From Rhodospirillales bacterium (lineage in GTDB: Bacteria > Pseudomonadota > Alphaproteobacteria > Rhodospirillales > Casp-alpha2), in assembly GCA_013203595.1 (NCBI GenBank), contig JABMNT010000237.1:1-52331 (forward strand): a stretch of DNA of 52,331 bases, written 5' to 3'. The translations under genes were made by a program, and so were the position numbers. Shown here piece after piece: positions 1 to 9,030 of this stretch (positions within the stretch are counted from its first letter, which is position 1; each line of letters opens with the position of its first letter). The notes under the pieces were generated by a model, which ran no database searches, had not been told where the DNA came from, and was given only the letters and a program-made list of their open reading frames with translations.

Positions 1-1061
1 AATTTCTGGAAGTTCCTTACGTCGATATCATGATTGCGGCAATGCTTCCGGCTGTTCTCTACTATGGCAGCACCTTCATTCAGGTCGATCTGATTGCGGC
101 ACGGGACAAGATCAAGCCCGTTGACGATGATTTGCCGACAACCAGAGAGGTCTTCAAAAAGGGATGGCAGTTTATCCTGCCCCTGGTGGTTCTGCTGTAT
201 GCCCTGTTTGCGGGCAACGCCGAGCCGGAACGCGCGGCGCTCTATGCGGCGCTGTCGGTTGTCGGGGTCGGTCTGGTCCGTCCCTATGGCGACAAGAAGA
301 TGGGCTGGTTCGGCATTGTCAGCTGTTTTTGGGAAACCGGGCGGACGACAATGGAACTGATCCTGATCGTCGCCGCCGCCGGCTTCGTGATCGGTGTCCT
401 CAATATCACCGGTCTCGGCTTCGCTTTGACCCTGCTGCTGGTTACGGTGGCTGGAAATTCGCTGATCGTTATCTTGCTGCTGGCCGCTGTCATCTGCACC
501 ATTCTTGGCATGGGGATGCCGACCTCCGGGGTTTATGTACTGCTGGCCGCCCTCGTCGGCCCGGCGATCATCGAAGCCGGCGCCGACCCCATTGCCGCGC
601 ATATGTTCATTCTGTACTTCGGTATGATGTCGATGATCACGCCGCCCATCGCCCTTGCGGCTTTCGCCGCTGCCGCGATCACCAAGGCCGGGGCCATGCA
701 GACCGGCTTTGCCGCCATGCGCATTGGCTGGGTCGCCTATGTGATCCCGTTTCTGTTTGTGTTTTCGCCGTCGCTTCTGATGAACGGCGAGCCGCTGGTG
801 ATCCTGTGGGATTTCATTCTGGCCGCGGCCAGTGTGTTTTTTGTATCGATTGCCATTGTTGGCTACTTTGCGCGCCTGCTGCCGGCCCTGTACCGGATCG
901 GCTTCGCGCTGATCGGGGCCGCATTGATCCTCAGCCTGGGGCCTGTGCCCTCCCCGGATTTGATCGGCGGTCTGGCCCTCGGCTGCGGCACTGTGGCTGT
1001 GCTGATACTGGTTTTTGCGGCGCGCAGAAACCGTGCGGAAGACCGGGTTCTGTCGATTTAG
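1..1061 (+). CDS. TRAP transporter fused permease, TAXI-associated (5' partial)
   Basis: C-terminal part of the fused 4TM/12TM (DctQM-like) membrane subunit of a TRAP transporter, which imports organic acids using the sodium or proton gradient. The reading frame is already open at the window's first bases, so the start lies upstream; the first Met seen at position 30 is internal. The visible part is almost wholly hydrophobic, with about eight to nine membrane segments and the glycine-rich DctM signature GMGMPTSGVYVL at about 510-545, followed by a MMSMITPPIALAAF segment. The binding protein for the same system follows 47 nt downstream. Family assignment is firm; the substrate cannot be told. 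Confidence 0.9.
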   Translation, partial: FLEVPYVDIMIAAMLPAVLYYGSTFIQVDLIAARDKIKPVDDDLPTTREVFKKGWQFILPLVVLLYALFAGNAEPERAALYAALSVVGVGLVRPYGDKKMGWFGIVSCFWETGRTTMELILIVAAAGFVIGVLNITGLGFALTLLLVTVAGNSLIVILLLAAVICTILGMGMPTSGVYVLLAALVGPAIIEAGADPIAAHMFILYFGMMSMITPPIALAAFAAAAITKAGAMQTGFAAMRIGWVAYVIPFLFVFSPSLLMNGEPLVILWDFILAAASVFFVSIAIVGYFARLLPALYRIGFALIGAALILSLGPVPSPDLIGGLALGCGTVAVLILVFAARRNRAEDRVLSI

Positions 1062-1108
1062 AACCTGTGCGTAAAAGAATATACAACTGAGAAAAAAGGG
1101 AGAAGAAG

Positions 1109-2101
1109 ATGAGAAACGTTAAAAATCTGATAGCCGTATCCACTGTCGTTCTGGCAGGCCTTTATGGCGTACAGGCATCTGCGCAGGTGGTTGGTATTGC
1201 CACCGGCCAGCAGGGCAGCCTGGGTTACAAGACCGGGCAGGCCGTGGCCAAGGTGGCCAATCTGAAGGCCGGGATTACGGCGCGTGCGCAACCGATGGCA
1301 GGCACCGCCGCCTATATCCCGCTGATCAACAAGGGCGAGGTCGAGTTTGGCTTCTGCAACGCCGTCGAAGCGGAATATGCGTTCACCGGCACCGGCAACT
1401 TCGAGGGCAAGGTGAACCCGGATCTCAGAATTGTCGGCACCATGTTTCCCTTGAAGACGGGGCTGATGGTTGTCGCTGATTCCGGTATCAAGAGCATTTC
1501 TGACCTGAAGGGTAAGGAAGGTTCAATCCGCATCGCCTCTGAATACAAGGCGTCGAATATCATTCCCTATTACATTGCCGGCGCCCTCGCCAATGGCGGC
1601 ATGCGTTACGATGATTTCCCCAAGCAGGTTCCGGTATCGAGTTTTGTCAAAGGCATGGAGGCTCTGGGCGATGACAAGGTTGATCTGTCGCTGGTCAGTC
1701 TTGGCGCCGGTGCCGGCCGCAAGGTCGATGCGAAGCTGCGTTCGCGCGGCGGTCTGAGGTATGTGTCGCTGGACAAGTCTCCGGAAGGGATCGCCAAATT
1801 CAAAGCGTTCCTGCCGGCTGGTGATATTGTCACGATAAAGGCCAACCCGTCGTTTCCGGGTCTGCAGGAAGATGCAAATATTGTGCAGATTCCCTGGGTT
1901 CTGATTGCCAACAAAAACACCCCGGACGACGTTGTCTACAATCTGATCAAGGCGATCGCCACCAACAAGGAGGATCTGGGTAAATCCTTTGGTGCCTTCA
2001 AGGGGGCAAATGCCAAAACCATGGCACCGGCCAACAAGGTTCCCTACCATCCGGGCGCGCTCAAGTATTATGCCGAAGCTGGCATCAAGGTGGGTGGATA
2101 A
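1109..2101 (+). CDS. TAXI family TRAP transporter solute-binding protein
   Basis: Periplasmic binding protein (330 aa, normal length for the family) that delivers a substrate to the fused TRAP permease encoded just upstream. A signal peptide is seen at residues 1-25, with a likely cut after ASA. The mature protein opens with VVGIATGQQGSLGYKTGQAV, the glycine-rich first strand-loop typical of TAXI proteins (often GTGGTGGTYYP in relatives), and contains the NKGEVEFGFCNAVEAEYA stretch that corresponds to the substrate cleft. The start is supported by a GGGAGAAGAAG ribosome site just before the ATG. The gene is followed by a strong terminator, so it closes the transporter operon. Substrate unknown; related proteins bind glutamate or other carboxylates. 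Confidence 0.9.
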   Translation: MRNVKNLIAVSTVVLAGLYGVQASAQVVGIATGQQGSLGYKTGQAVAKVANLKAGITARAQPMAGTAAYIPLINKGEVEFGFCNAVEAEYAFTGTGNFEGKVNPDLRIVGTMFPLKTGLMVVADSGIKSISDLKGKEGSIRIASEYKASNIIPYYIAGALANGGMRYDDFPKQVPVSSFVKGMEALGDDKVDLSLVSLGAGAGRKVDAKLRSRGGLRYVSLDKSPEGIAKFKAFLPAGDIVTIKANPSFPGLQEDANIVQIPWVLIANKNTPDDVVYNLIKAIATNKEDLGKSFGAFKGANAKTMAPANKVPYHPGALKYYAEAGIKVGG

Positions 2102-2132
2102 AAGCGACAAAACCTAAAAATATGAGCTAAAG

Positions 2133-2167
2133 AAAAACGCGGCATTCTGAAAATGCCGCGTTTTTTC
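2133..2167 (+). terminator. Rho-independent terminator of the TRAP operon
   Basis: A perfect stem with arms CGCGGCATT (2138-2146) and AATGCCGCG (2152-2160), extended by A/T pairs on the outside, has a five-base loop and is followed by a run of six T (2161-2166). It lies about 35 nt after the TAXI gene stop and is read in the plus direction. Confidence 0.92.
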
Positions 2168-2448
2168 TTATGGCTGTGGTCCCGGGCCTGCATATGCGCA
2201 AATGCCGAGCCGGCGACCGGCCCGCTGTTTTCGCTGTTTCATAATTGGCGGCCCATTGGGGGTGGACTGGAGACGGATTTTCATTGGGTCAATTGGGTTC
2301 TGAATGACCCGAAGCAGATAACACAATCTTGACGCCGTCCAATTGACCTGAGCATGATTGTGGCCAATTTGAATAGAGTTCGGTCAATTAAGGAATTTGA
2401 TTATTGCCATCCAATAGGACCTAAATTGGTAATTTCGAGAGGGAAAGT
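2168..2448. other. Intergenic stretch with octamer cluster
   Basis: No gene is seen between the TRAP terminator and the small secreted protein at 2449. The stretch is more AT-rich than its surroundings towards its right end and carries the GGTCAATT-type repeats listed separately. It presumably holds the promoter of the gene at 2449, but no clear -35/-10 pair could be picked. Confidence 0.5.
2287..2389. repeat. Cluster of GGTCAATT octamers (candidate regulator sites)
   Basis: The octamer GGTCAATT occurs at 2287-2294 and 2382-2389, its reverse complement AATTGACC at 2341-2348, and the one-mismatch form GGCCAATT at 2362-2369. Four copies in about 100 nt, in both orientations, directly upstream of the gene at 2449, look like half-sites for a DNA-binding protein. 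No regulator can be named. Confidence 0.4.
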
Positions 2449-2877
2449 ATGAAAGTTCATATAGGCACCTTTGTCGTCGCCTTAATCATCGGCACTTCGA
2501 TTTCGTCAGGAAACGCCGCCTCCCTGACCAGGGAGCAAGCAAAGGCCAACTACCACAATGCGGCTATTAACGCGGCCAAGACAGCAGGTATTGTTGCCAG
2601 TATGGCGGAGTTGTGTGACGGCCCTGAAGGGGCAAAGCGGGCTGCGGGTATTGAAAAAGCGGGGCGAAATGCTATCTCGCTTTTTCCCGATGGTGACCCC
2701 GACGTGCTGATGCAGGAATCCTTCTACGATTTTTCATATAAGTGGAAAGCACGTTTTGCGGGGCAGTCCTGTGATGGAGAGGGAATACTTGAGCAAAAGA
2801 AAAAAGCGGATACGCTGTTCCAGGTTTATACAATCAAATTGATGCAAGCCACTTCAGAACTCATGTCGGCGAAATAA
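2449..2877 (+). CDS. Small secreted protein, unknown function
   Basis: A 142-residue protein with a clear signal peptide (hydrophobic residues 7-17, cut near GNA-A at about 23-24). The mature part is mostly helical and charged, with just two cysteines (about C56 and C108) that could form a disulfide in the periplasm. A GAGAGGGAAAG ribosome site sits just before the ATG. The gene is alone: a terminator lies 280 nt upstream and a convergent operon follows. It is AT-richer than the neighbouring catabolic genes. No family was recognised. It could be a small periplasmic stress or binding protein, but that is a guess. Confidence 0.7.
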   Translation: MKVHIGTFVVALIIGTSISSGNAASLTREQAKANYHNAAINAAKTAGIVASMAELCDGPEGAKRAAGIEKAGRNAISLFPDGDPDVLMQESFYDFSYKWKARFAGQSCDGEGILEQKKKADTLFQVYTIKLMQATSELMSAK

Positions 2878-3072
2878 AAAATTGCTGACTATGCTTTGAC
2901 TAAAGACCGAAGAAAACAAACATGAAATGTATAGTTTGCATCTGATCGACACTTACTCAGCGCGTCTCCTCCCGGCTCCCGGCCCATCTCCGCCCTAATA
3001 TTCTACACGCATCACGACCGTACCCGCTTTACAGACCGGCCGTTTACCATGCCGGTGCCCAGCTGCCCGTTT

Positions 3073-3942
3073 CTACGGCCAGTACAGCCGCATGGGGTTA
3101 TCAACCAGCAGGGCCTGTTGCAGGGCGGCTGTGGGGGCTATTTTCGGGATCACGTCGACCAGGGCGCCGTCGTCGGGAACATGGGATTTCATGTTCGGGT
3201 GCGGCCAGTCGGTTCCCCACAGGACGCGGTCGGTAAACTGCGCAACGATCCGGCTGGAGAAGGGAAAAACGTCTTCGTAACCCGGGCCCTTGACCGTCAG
3301 GCGTTCCGGGCAGCTGACCTTGCACCAGATATTGGGGTTGTCCGCCATCAGCCGGATGAAGCGCTCGAAATCCGGATGATCGATGCCCTTGCTGACATCG
3401 GGGCGGCCCATATGGTCAATGACGATGGTGGTTGGCAACTGGCGTAAAAACGCTGTCAGCTCTTGCAGATCCGGGGCCTCGAAATAAACCACGATATGCC
3501 ATCCGAGCCGGGAAATGCGTTCGGCTATTTTTATATAGACGTCTTTCGGTGTGTCATCGACCAGCCGCTTGACGAAATTGAAGCGTACGCCGCGCACACC
3601 GACCGCGTTCAGGGCGTCCAGTTCAGCATCGCTGATATCGGGGCGCACACTGGCAATGCCGCGGGCCATGTCGTTGGCGGCTCCGAGCGCATCGACCAGA
3701 GCCCTGTTGTCCGCGCCATGACAGGTGCCCTGAACGATGACGTTGCGCGCAATGCCCAGATAATCGCGCAGCTCAAACAGCTTTTCCTTGGGCGCATCAC
3801 AGGGCGTGTATTTGCGTTGCGGCGCATAGGGGAATTTGGCCGCAGGGCCGAACACGTGGCAATGGGCATCCACTGTTCCCGCCGGTAAAACAAAGTCCGG
3901 CTTTTTCGGGTTGGGGTGGAACGGCAGGTAGTCGGGGTCCAT
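3073..3942 (-). CDS. ligI: 2-pyrone-4,6-dicarboxylate lactonase (LigI type)
   Basis: Amidohydrolase-superfamily enzyme (289 aa) that opens 2-pyrone-4,6-dicarboxylate to 4-oxalomesaconate in the protocatechuate 4,5-cleavage (and gallate/syringate) pathway, in the cytoplasm. The N-terminal DAHCHVFGP motif (about residues 25-32), the PYAPQRKYTP block, VIDHMGRPD in the middle and LWGTDWPHPN near the C terminus are characteristic of LigI; the Asp of GTDWPH is the expected general acid/base. It is the last gene of a four-gene minus-strand operon, 9 nt after the galD stop. All neighbours belong to the same pathway, which strengthens the call over a generic amidohydrolase. Confidence 0.9.
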   Translation of the reverse strand: MDPDYLPFHPNPKKPDFVLPAGTVDAHCHVFGPAAKFPYAPQRKYTPCDAPKEKLFELRDYLGIARNVIVQGTCHGADNRALVDALGAANDMARGIASVRPDISDAELDALNAVGVRGVRFNFVKRLVDDTPKDVYIKIAERISRLGWHIVVYFEAPDLQELTAFLRQLPTTIVIDHMGRPDVSKGIDHPDFERFIRLMADNPNIWCKVSCPERLTVKGPGYEDVFPFSSRIVAQFTDRVLWGTDWPHPNMKSHVPDDGALVDVIPKIAPTAALQQALLVDNPMRLYWP

Positions 3943-3951
3943 GGTTATTTC

Positions 3952-5007
3952 CTAAGCGAAGATGAAGCCGTCAAACAGCTTGCGGGTGGTTCGCAGGATG
4001 GCGGTGCTTGTCACGTTTCCCGCCTCGTCCAGCTCGGCGATTATCGTCGTCTGACCGATCGGGTGTTCAATTTTCATTTGCTTGCGCGGGCCGTCCGGAA
4101 GGACCGCCAGTGATGCCGCCGGCGCGCCTTCGAGCAGGCAGGCCGTGGCCACGCTGACCGCGCCCAGCACGCCGATCGAGGCATGGCAGCGGCGCGGAAT
4201 AAAGGTGCGGGTGGATATGGTTCCACCGGCAAGCGGGCGGCTGACCATGGTCATTTTCGGCACCGACTTGTCGCGCACGTCGCCCAGGTTCATCAGCGGC
4301 CCGGCCAGCAGGCGAATGGCCTCCAGGCGGGCTTTCAGGGCCTTGTTGGCATCAAGGTCTTCGCGCGTCTCGGTGCCTGAAATGCCCAGGTCCTCGGCCC
4401 GCATGACCACGCAGGGCATGCCGTTATCGATGCAGGTTACTTCAATGGCGTTGATGATATCGACCGCATTGCCAGTCGGCAGCAGTGCTCCGCAGGTCGA
4501 GCCGGCGGTGTCCTGAAAGGTCAGCGGCACCGGGCTGGACGATCCGGGAACACCGTCTATGGCGGCATCACCCAGGTAGGTTACTCGCCCATGGGGCGTG
4601 CGGATCCGGGCGACGGCGGTCTGGCCGGTGTTGAGCATATGGATGGCAACCGGGGTTTCGCCGTCATCGGCTTTCACCAGGCCGCGTTCGATGGCAAAGG
4701 CGCCGACGCCGGCCAGAATATTGCCGCAGTTCTGGGCATCGGTGACAACCGCCTGGTCAACAAAGACCTGCAGAAACAGATAGTCCACATCGATGCCGGG
4801 GCGCGCTGACTTGCTGACCACGGCGATTTTTGAGGTCAGCGGGTCAGCGCCGCCCATGCCATCGATCTGCCGTTCATCGGGCGAGCCCATGACCCGCAAC
4901 AGAAAAGCGTCCCGTTCTGCGGTGCTTTCAGGCAGGTCAGCGGCCAGAAAATAACCGCCCTTCGAGGTGCCGCCGCGCATCCACATGCAGGGCACGCCAT
5001 CAGACAT
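3952..5007 (-). CDS. galD: 4-oxalomesaconate tautomerase (GalD, PrpF fold)
   Basis: PrpF-family isomerase (351 aa) that interconverts keto and enol forms of 4-oxalomesaconate, feeding GalB. The start [18 protein letters not shown] at 5007 is typical of GalD/PrpF; the Cys of [17 protein letters not shown] and a second Cys in [11 protein letters not shown] mark the two halves of the diaminopimelate-epimerase-like fold. The open frame runs further upstream to 5340, but that extension lies inside ligK in another frame and is not protein-like, so the start at 5007 is preferred. It overlaps the end of ligK by 8 nt, suggesting translational coupling. Confidence 0.9.
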   Translation of the reverse strand: MSDGVPCMWMRGGTSKGGYFLAADLPESTAERDAFLLRVMGSPDERQIDGMGGADPLTSKIAVVSKSARPGIDVDYLFLQVFVDQAVVTDAQNCGNILAGVGAFAIERGLVKADDGETPVAIHMLNTGQTAVARIRTPHGRVTYLGDAAIDGVPGSSSPVPLTFQDTAGSTCGALLPTGNAVDIINAIEVTCIDNGMPCVVMRAEDLGISGTETREDLDANKALKARLEAIRLLAGPLMNLGDVRDKSVPKMTMVSRPLAGGTISTRTFIPRRCHASIGVLGAVSVATACLLEGAPAASLAVLPDGPRKQMKIEHPIGQTTIIAELDEAGNVTSTAILRTTRKLFDGFIFA

Positions 5008-5671
5008 ATTTAAGGCCTTTGTCTTGCAGCCGTGCACGCATGCCGTAGATATCGAGGCCCAGTTCGCCGGCTGCCAGCCGCTTGCGGGTATCGGCTTCCG
5101 AGGCTTCGCGGGCCCGTGCCTTTTCCAGAACCACTGCCGCTTCTTCGCGCCGGACCACACAGACCCCGTCATCATCGGCGATGATGATATCGCCGGGATT
5201 GACCAGCTCGTTGGCACAGACGACGGGGGTGTTAACCGAGCCGATGGATTCCTTGACCGTGCCCTGGGCGAAGATCGCTTTCGACCAGACCGGGCATTGC
5301 ATTTCCGTGAGGTCACGGACATCGCGGACACCGGCATCAATGATCAGTCCCATGCCGCCGCGGGCCTTGAGCGAGGTCGCGATCAGATCGCCGAAGTAGC
5401 CGTCTTCGCTGGGCGAGGTCGGCGCCAGCACCAGAATGTCGCCGGCCCTGACCTGTTCAATGGCCACATGCAGCATCCAGTTATCGCCCGGTGGCGCCGA
5501 TATGGTGACCGCTGATGCGCCCAGCCGGGCGCCGGAATAGATCGGCCGCATATAAGACGCCAGCAGTCCCTTGCGGCCCTGGGCCTCGTGCACGGTGGCA
5601 ACCCCACAGACCCCTAAGGCATCAATGAGGGTCTGGTCGGCTCTTTCAATGTTCTGGACAACAACAGGCAT
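5000..5671 (-). CDS. ligK: 4-carboxy-4-hydroxy-2-oxoadipate aldolase / oxaloacetate decarboxylase
   Basis: RraA-fold class II aldolase (223 aa) that cleaves 4-carboxy-4-hydroxy-2-oxoadipate to pyruvate and oxaloacetate, the final step of the pathway; the family also decarboxylates oxaloacetate. The metal/substrate motif [14 protein letters not shown] (about 109-122, with the R116-D117 pair) and [16 protein letters not shown] (about 91-106) are diagnostic. The start overlaps the galB stop by one base (TAATG), and the end overlaps the galD start by 8 nt, so the genes are tightly coupled. The C-terminal helix ([21 protein letters not shown]) is as in LigK/ProA rather than in the RNase E inhibitor RraA. 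Confidence 0.92.
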   Translation of the reverse strand: MPVVVQNIERADQTLIDALGVCGVATVHEAQGRKGLLASYMRPIYSGARLGASAVTISAPPGDNWMLHVAIEQVRAGDILVLAPTSPSEDGYFGDLIATSLKARGGMGLIIDAGVRDVRDLTEMQCPVWSKAIFAQGTVKESIGSVNTPVVCANELVNPGDIIIADDDGVCVVRREEAAVVLEKARAREASEADTRKRLAAGELGLDIYGMRARLQDKGLKYV

Positions 5672-6411
5672 TATAATTCATCCACGGTTCGGGGGTAAAC
5701 AGACTGAAATCCTTCGGCATAGCGGGCATTGCGGCCGCCCGACTGGCCGCCGGAGTTTCGGCGAAAATGATTGCCGCGGTTTTCCGCGACATTGGTATAG
5801 AAATCCCACAAATGCTGCTGACCTTCCATGCACTCGATGGCGGCGCGTTTTTTGTCCCAGACATCGGTAATATCGAGAAACACATCGGGCTTCCATTGCA
5901 TCTGCTCGGTCTGGTGCGGCTCGAACAGATAGAGCTGCGGCGCACCGAGCACTTTCTCGCCCGGATTGTGGCCCCAGGCCTGGGCGATCATCCGGCACTC
6001 CATGGTGATTTCGGTGGCATACATGTGATCCGTGTTATAGGGGTCCCATTGCGAATGGCACATCATGAAGGCGGGCTGGACCTTGCGGATCAAATCGACA
6101 ATCCGGTATTTGCCTTCGCGGTCGATTTCCAGCGGATAGTCGCCGAAATCAAAAAACTGGATATCATGGGCATCCAGGGCTTTCGCCGCCGCTTCCGCTT
6201 CCTTGTGGCGCGCCGCTTTCACTTTTTCGAGCGTCGCGCCTTGTTCTTTCCACAGGCGGGCCGATTCGCCGCGTTCCCCATAGGACAGACAGGCGATGGT
6301 CACGTCGTAGCCTTTTTCCTGATGCAGGGCGATGGCACCCGCCGCGCGCCAGACAAAATCAGCGGCATGCGCGCTGATGACCAGGACCGTTTTGTTATCA
6401 GGCATTGTCAT
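5671..6411 (-). CDS. galB: 4-oxalomesaconate hydratase (GalB, PIG-L/LmbE fold)
   Basis: Zinc-dependent member of the PIG-L/LmbE family (246 aa) that hydrates 4-oxalomesaconate to 4-carboxy-4-hydroxy-2-oxoadipate. The metal-site motif at the N terminus reads [13 protein letters not shown] (H15, D18), followed by SYGERGES (E46) and [12 protein letters not shown] with H129. The AHxADFVWRAGG form separates GalB from sugar-deacetylase relatives, which have HPDD. First gene of the galB-ligK-galD-ligI operon; it starts at ATG 6411, with an alternative Met two codons later. A candidate operator lies about 95-110 nt upstream. The other known 4-oxalomesaconate hydratase (LigJ) is an unrelated amidohydrolase. 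Confidence 0.9.
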   Translation of the reverse strand: MTMPDNKTVLVISAHAADFVWRAAGAIALHQEKGYDVTIACLSYGERGESARLWKEQGATLEKVKAARHKEAEAAAKALDAHDIQFFDFGDYPLEIDREGKYRIVDLIRKVQPAFMMCHSQWDPYNTDHMYATEITMECRMIAQAWGHNPGEKVLGAPQLYLFEPHQTEQMQWKPDVFLDITDVWDKKRAAIECMEGQQHLWDFYTNVAENRGNHFRRNSGGQSGGRNARYAEGFQSVYPRTVDEL

Positions 6412-6504
6412 ATCCTATCGAAGTAAGGGTTGTTTTCGCAGCCATCTTCCAATGGAATCAGCAAAAGTCCAACTTCAATTCGGCCTGATCGTCATAAGAT
6501 TTAC

Positions 6505-6519
6505 CTATAGTCGGTATAG
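6505..6519. promoter_or_regulatory. Inverted repeat upstream of galB
   Basis: CTATA and TATAG arms (6505-6509 and 6515-6519) are separated by five bases (GTCGG). It lies about 95 nt before the galB start in a 168-nt gap between galB and the end of the flavoprotein gene. The shape fits a LysR-type T-N11-A box. This is a site-level inference; no regulator gene adjoins it. Confidence 0.4.
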
Positions 6520-6579
6520 CAGCCTTGCGTGGCAGGTGGCATCGGCAACAGGCCACCGCAGGCCTTGGTGCGGCGCGGT

Positions 6580-8268
6580 TTATTTACCGGCAATATGCAT
6601 GGCGGTCAGATAGCCGAATACCAGGGCAGGCCCCAGCGTAATGCCGGGCCCCGGGTAGCTGCCTGTCATGATCCCCGCCATATCATTTCCGCAGGCATAA
6701 AGCCCCTCGATCGGTTTGCCGTGCCGGCCAATCACCTGGCCGTCTTTGGTGGTGTTCAGGCCGGCGGCGGTTCCCAGATCACCGGGGTAAATCTGTACCG
6801 CGTAATAGGGGGCCGTTTCGAGGGGCCGCATACAGGGGTTGGGCTGGTGGTTGGGGTCGCCGGTATAGGCATGATAGGCATTGCTGCCCCGCCCGAACTG
6901 GGTATCGACGCCAGCCAGAGAGTCCCGGTTATAGACGGCGACGGTGTCGGTTAACCCTTGCGGATCGACGCCGATTTTTGATGCCAGTTCGTCAAGGCTG
7001 TCGGCGGCGGTGACATAGCCGGTCTTCAGATGGTGCCTGAGGCCGATGTTGCGGGGTTTGACCGCGCCCAGTCCATATTCCCAAAGCGAGCGGCTGTCAC
7101 AGATCAGATAGCTGGTGATCGACGGGCGGTTGCGATAGGCCAGGAACATGCCCTGGACGAAGTCATGATAGGAATTGGATTCGTTGGTGAAGCGTTCGCC
7201 CTTGTCATTGATCGCCATGAACCCCGGCTTGCCCCGGTCGGTGACCGTATGGGGATATACCGCCGGGGTGCCATCTTCGCGGACAAACCGCGATACCGGG
7301 GCCCAATAGGCATTGTTGCCGTCTTCGGGCACGGCTCCGCCTGCGGACTGCCCCAGTTTCAGACCGTCACCGGTTGATCCGGGTGCGGTGGCGGAATAGG
7401 GGCTGGCCTGCGCCGGCAGATAGTCCCGGCGCATATCCGGGTTGTGGGGAAAGCCGCCGGTTGCCAGGATCACGCCGCGCCGCGCGTGAATGGTTTTCAT
7501 GCCGTCCTTTGTTTTCAGCTTTACCCCGGTCACCCTTGCATTATCGAACAGCAGTTCATGCACGGTGGTTTCCAGCTGGATGGCAACGTCGCGCTTTTGC
7601 AAAGAGCGGAGCAGGCGGGCGGCCAGGGCATTGCCCAGCACCAGACGGGTTCCCCGGTGATGGCTCAGGCGCTGGATGAAATAACGCAGGGTCAGCCAGG
7701 CAACGCGCAGGGTCGCCGGTACGGACTTGAAGACCTTGCGGAAATGAACCAGGTCGGCGCGGGCGATCATCATACCGCCGAACAGGGTGAACTCCGGTAA
7801 CGGCGGGCGCAGCCGCTTGAAATCAGCTCCCAGTTCCCTGGCATCAAAGGCCAGCGGTTCCATCACCCGGCCCGAGGTCGATGCGCCGGGTGCCTGCGGA
7901 TAATAATCAGGATAGAAGGCCAGCGGTGTCAGCTTCACCTCGCTGTTCGCGTCCAGATACCTGATCGCTTCGGGACCGCGTTCGAGAAAGTAGGCGCGCC
8001 TGTCGGCACCGGTTTCACTGCCGGCGACGGCCTGCAGATAGCTACCGGCTTTTGCCAGCGTGTCATCCGAGCTGACCTCCTGGCTTTTATGGCTGTTGGG
8101 CACCCAGCACATGCCGCCGGAATAAGACGTGGTGCCGCCGATATAGGCGGTCTTTTCAACCAGCAGGGTCTTCAGGCCCTGCGCTGCAGCCACGCAGGCC
8201 GCGGTCATGCCTGCGGCGCCGGCGCCGAGGACAATCACGTCATAGTCGGTATCCAGCTGGCTGTTCAT
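6580..8268 (-). CDS. FAD-dependent oxidoreductase, KstD/fumarate-reductase flavoprotein family
   Basis: Flavoprotein (562 aa) of the group containing 3-ketosteroid delta-1-dehydrogenases and soluble fumarate reductases. The dinucleotide-binding motif VIVLGAGAAGMTAACVAA is at residues 11-28, the EKTAYIGGTTSYSGGMCWVPNS block follows, and the C-terminal FAD motif is YACGNDMAGIMTGSYPGPGITLG. The Tyr/Gly pair expected at the KstD active site is seen in PYYAVQIYPGDLGTAAGL, so a dehydrogenase acting on a ring ketone or acid is plausible. It overlaps the upstream GntR gene by 4 nt (ATGA), so regulator and enzyme are co-translated. It is a paralogue of the 581-residue flavoprotein at 29082. Substrate unknown; a steroid role is not supported by context. 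Confidence 0.85.
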   Translation of the reverse strand: MNSQLDTDYDVIVLGAGAAGMTAACVAAAQGLKTLLVEKTAYIGGTTSYSGGMCWVPNSHKSQEVSSDDTLAKAGSYLQAVAGSETGADRRAYFLERGPEAIRYLDANSEVKLTPLAFYPDYYPQAPGASTSGRVMEPLAFDARELGADFKRLRPPLPEFTLFGGMMIARADLVHFRKVFKSVPATLRVAWLTLRYFIQRLSHHRGTRLVLGNALAARLLRSLQKRDVAIQLETTVHELLFDNARVTGVKLKTKDGMKTIHARRGVILATGGFPHNPDMRRDYLPAQASPYSATAPGSTGDGLKLGQSAGGAVPEDGNNAYWAPVSRFVREDGTPAVYPHTVTDRGKPGFMAINDKGERFTNESNSYHDFVQGMFLAYRNRPSITSYLICDSRSLWEYGLGAVKPRNIGLRHHLKTGYVTAADSLDELASKIGVDPQGLTDTVAVYNRDSLAGVDTQFGRGSNAYHAYTGDPNHQPNPCMRPLETAPYYAVQIYPGDLGTAAGLNTTKDGQVIGRHGKPIEGLYACGNDMAGIMTGSYPGPGITLGPALVFGYLTAMHIAGK

Positions 8269-8957
8269 TGCTTTGGATCCAGGGCTTCCGATGCGGAAGC
8301 GGTGGCGCGTATGTCACGATTAAACATCAAGGTCAGGCGCGCCTTATGGGAGCCCCGGATATGGGTGCGGGCAATTTTTTCCGCAGCCTGACTGTCGCGC
8401 CGTTCGATGGCCCCGACAATCTCCTCGTGCTCGGAGATGGCTTGTTTGGCCCTTTCATTGACCGCCAGTGAGGTGGGGCCAAGCAGTGCCATTGATTCTT
8501 CCAGTGCGCTCAGGGCCTGGAGAATATAGCGGTTATGGGCAGCCCGGTGGATGGATTGGTGAAACAGTTTGTTGGTTTGGGCCAGACGGTTGACGTCGGA
8601 CAGGGACTTTGCGTCCTCGGCGACAATGTCCTTCATGACAGAAATTTCCGCATCCGTTGCGTGTTTGGCGGCGAGAGCGGCGGCAGTGCCTTCCAGCACC
8701 TCGCGCATGACGTAAAGCTCGGTGACTTCCTGATGCCCAAGCGTCGGTACGACCATGCCCCGATAGGGCTGGTGCTGGAGCAGGCCCTGGGTTTCAAGCC
8801 GGCTCAGGGCTTCGCGGACCGGGGTCCGGCTGATCCCGAACTTTTCCGCCAGTTTGGCCTCGGTAACCCGGTCGCCCGGCTGCAGATCACCACTGATCAG
8901 CATTTCGTAGATGGACTGATAAATATCCATTCCCGTGGTTTTGCGATGATGTGTCAT
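8265..8957 (-). CDS. GntR family transcriptional regulator, FCD subgroup
   Basis: DNA-binding repressor/activator of 230 aa, with an N-terminal winged helix (ISGDLQPGDRVTEAKLAEKF, then GISRTPVREALSRLETQGLL, about residues 20-60) and a C-terminal all-helical FCD ligand-binding domain. The start MTHHRKTTG at 8957 is preferred; the open frame extends to 9053, but those residues are hydrophobic and unlike the family, and the frame would run into the operator. The gene lies between the flavoprotein (coupled downstream) and a divergent catabolic operon, with a palindrome at 9031-9056. It most likely controls both directions and itself. Effectors of FCD regulators are usually carboxylic acids from the controlled pathway. 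Confidence 0.9.
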   Translation of the reverse strand: MTHHRKTTGMDIYQSIYEMLISGDLQPGDRVTEAKLAEKFGISRTPVREALSRLETQGLLQHQPYRGMVVPTLGHQEVTELYVMREVLEGTAAALAAKHATDAEISVMKDIVAEDAKSLSDVNRLAQTNKLFHQSIHRAAHNRYILQALSALEESMALLGPTSLAVNERAKQAISEHEEIVGAIERRDSQAAEKIARTHIRGSHKARLTLMFNRDIRATASASEALDPKQ

Positions 8958-9030
8958 AAATGCACTATCCTGTGGCGCCTGGTTTGGTGGTAAAATCAAC
9001 GGTAAAAATAAATCAATAGCACGCTTGAAA

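Noticed and set aside
5008-5340. Upstream extension of galD
   Set aside because: It lies inside ligK in another frame and encodes Ser/Arg/Pro-rich sequence unlike PrpF proteins; MSDG at 5007 is the family start.
6580-8268. Steroid catabolism suggested by KstD-like flavoproteins
   Set aside because: No other steroid genes (kshA, hsa, mce) are in the window; the context is aromatic and polycarboxylic acids.
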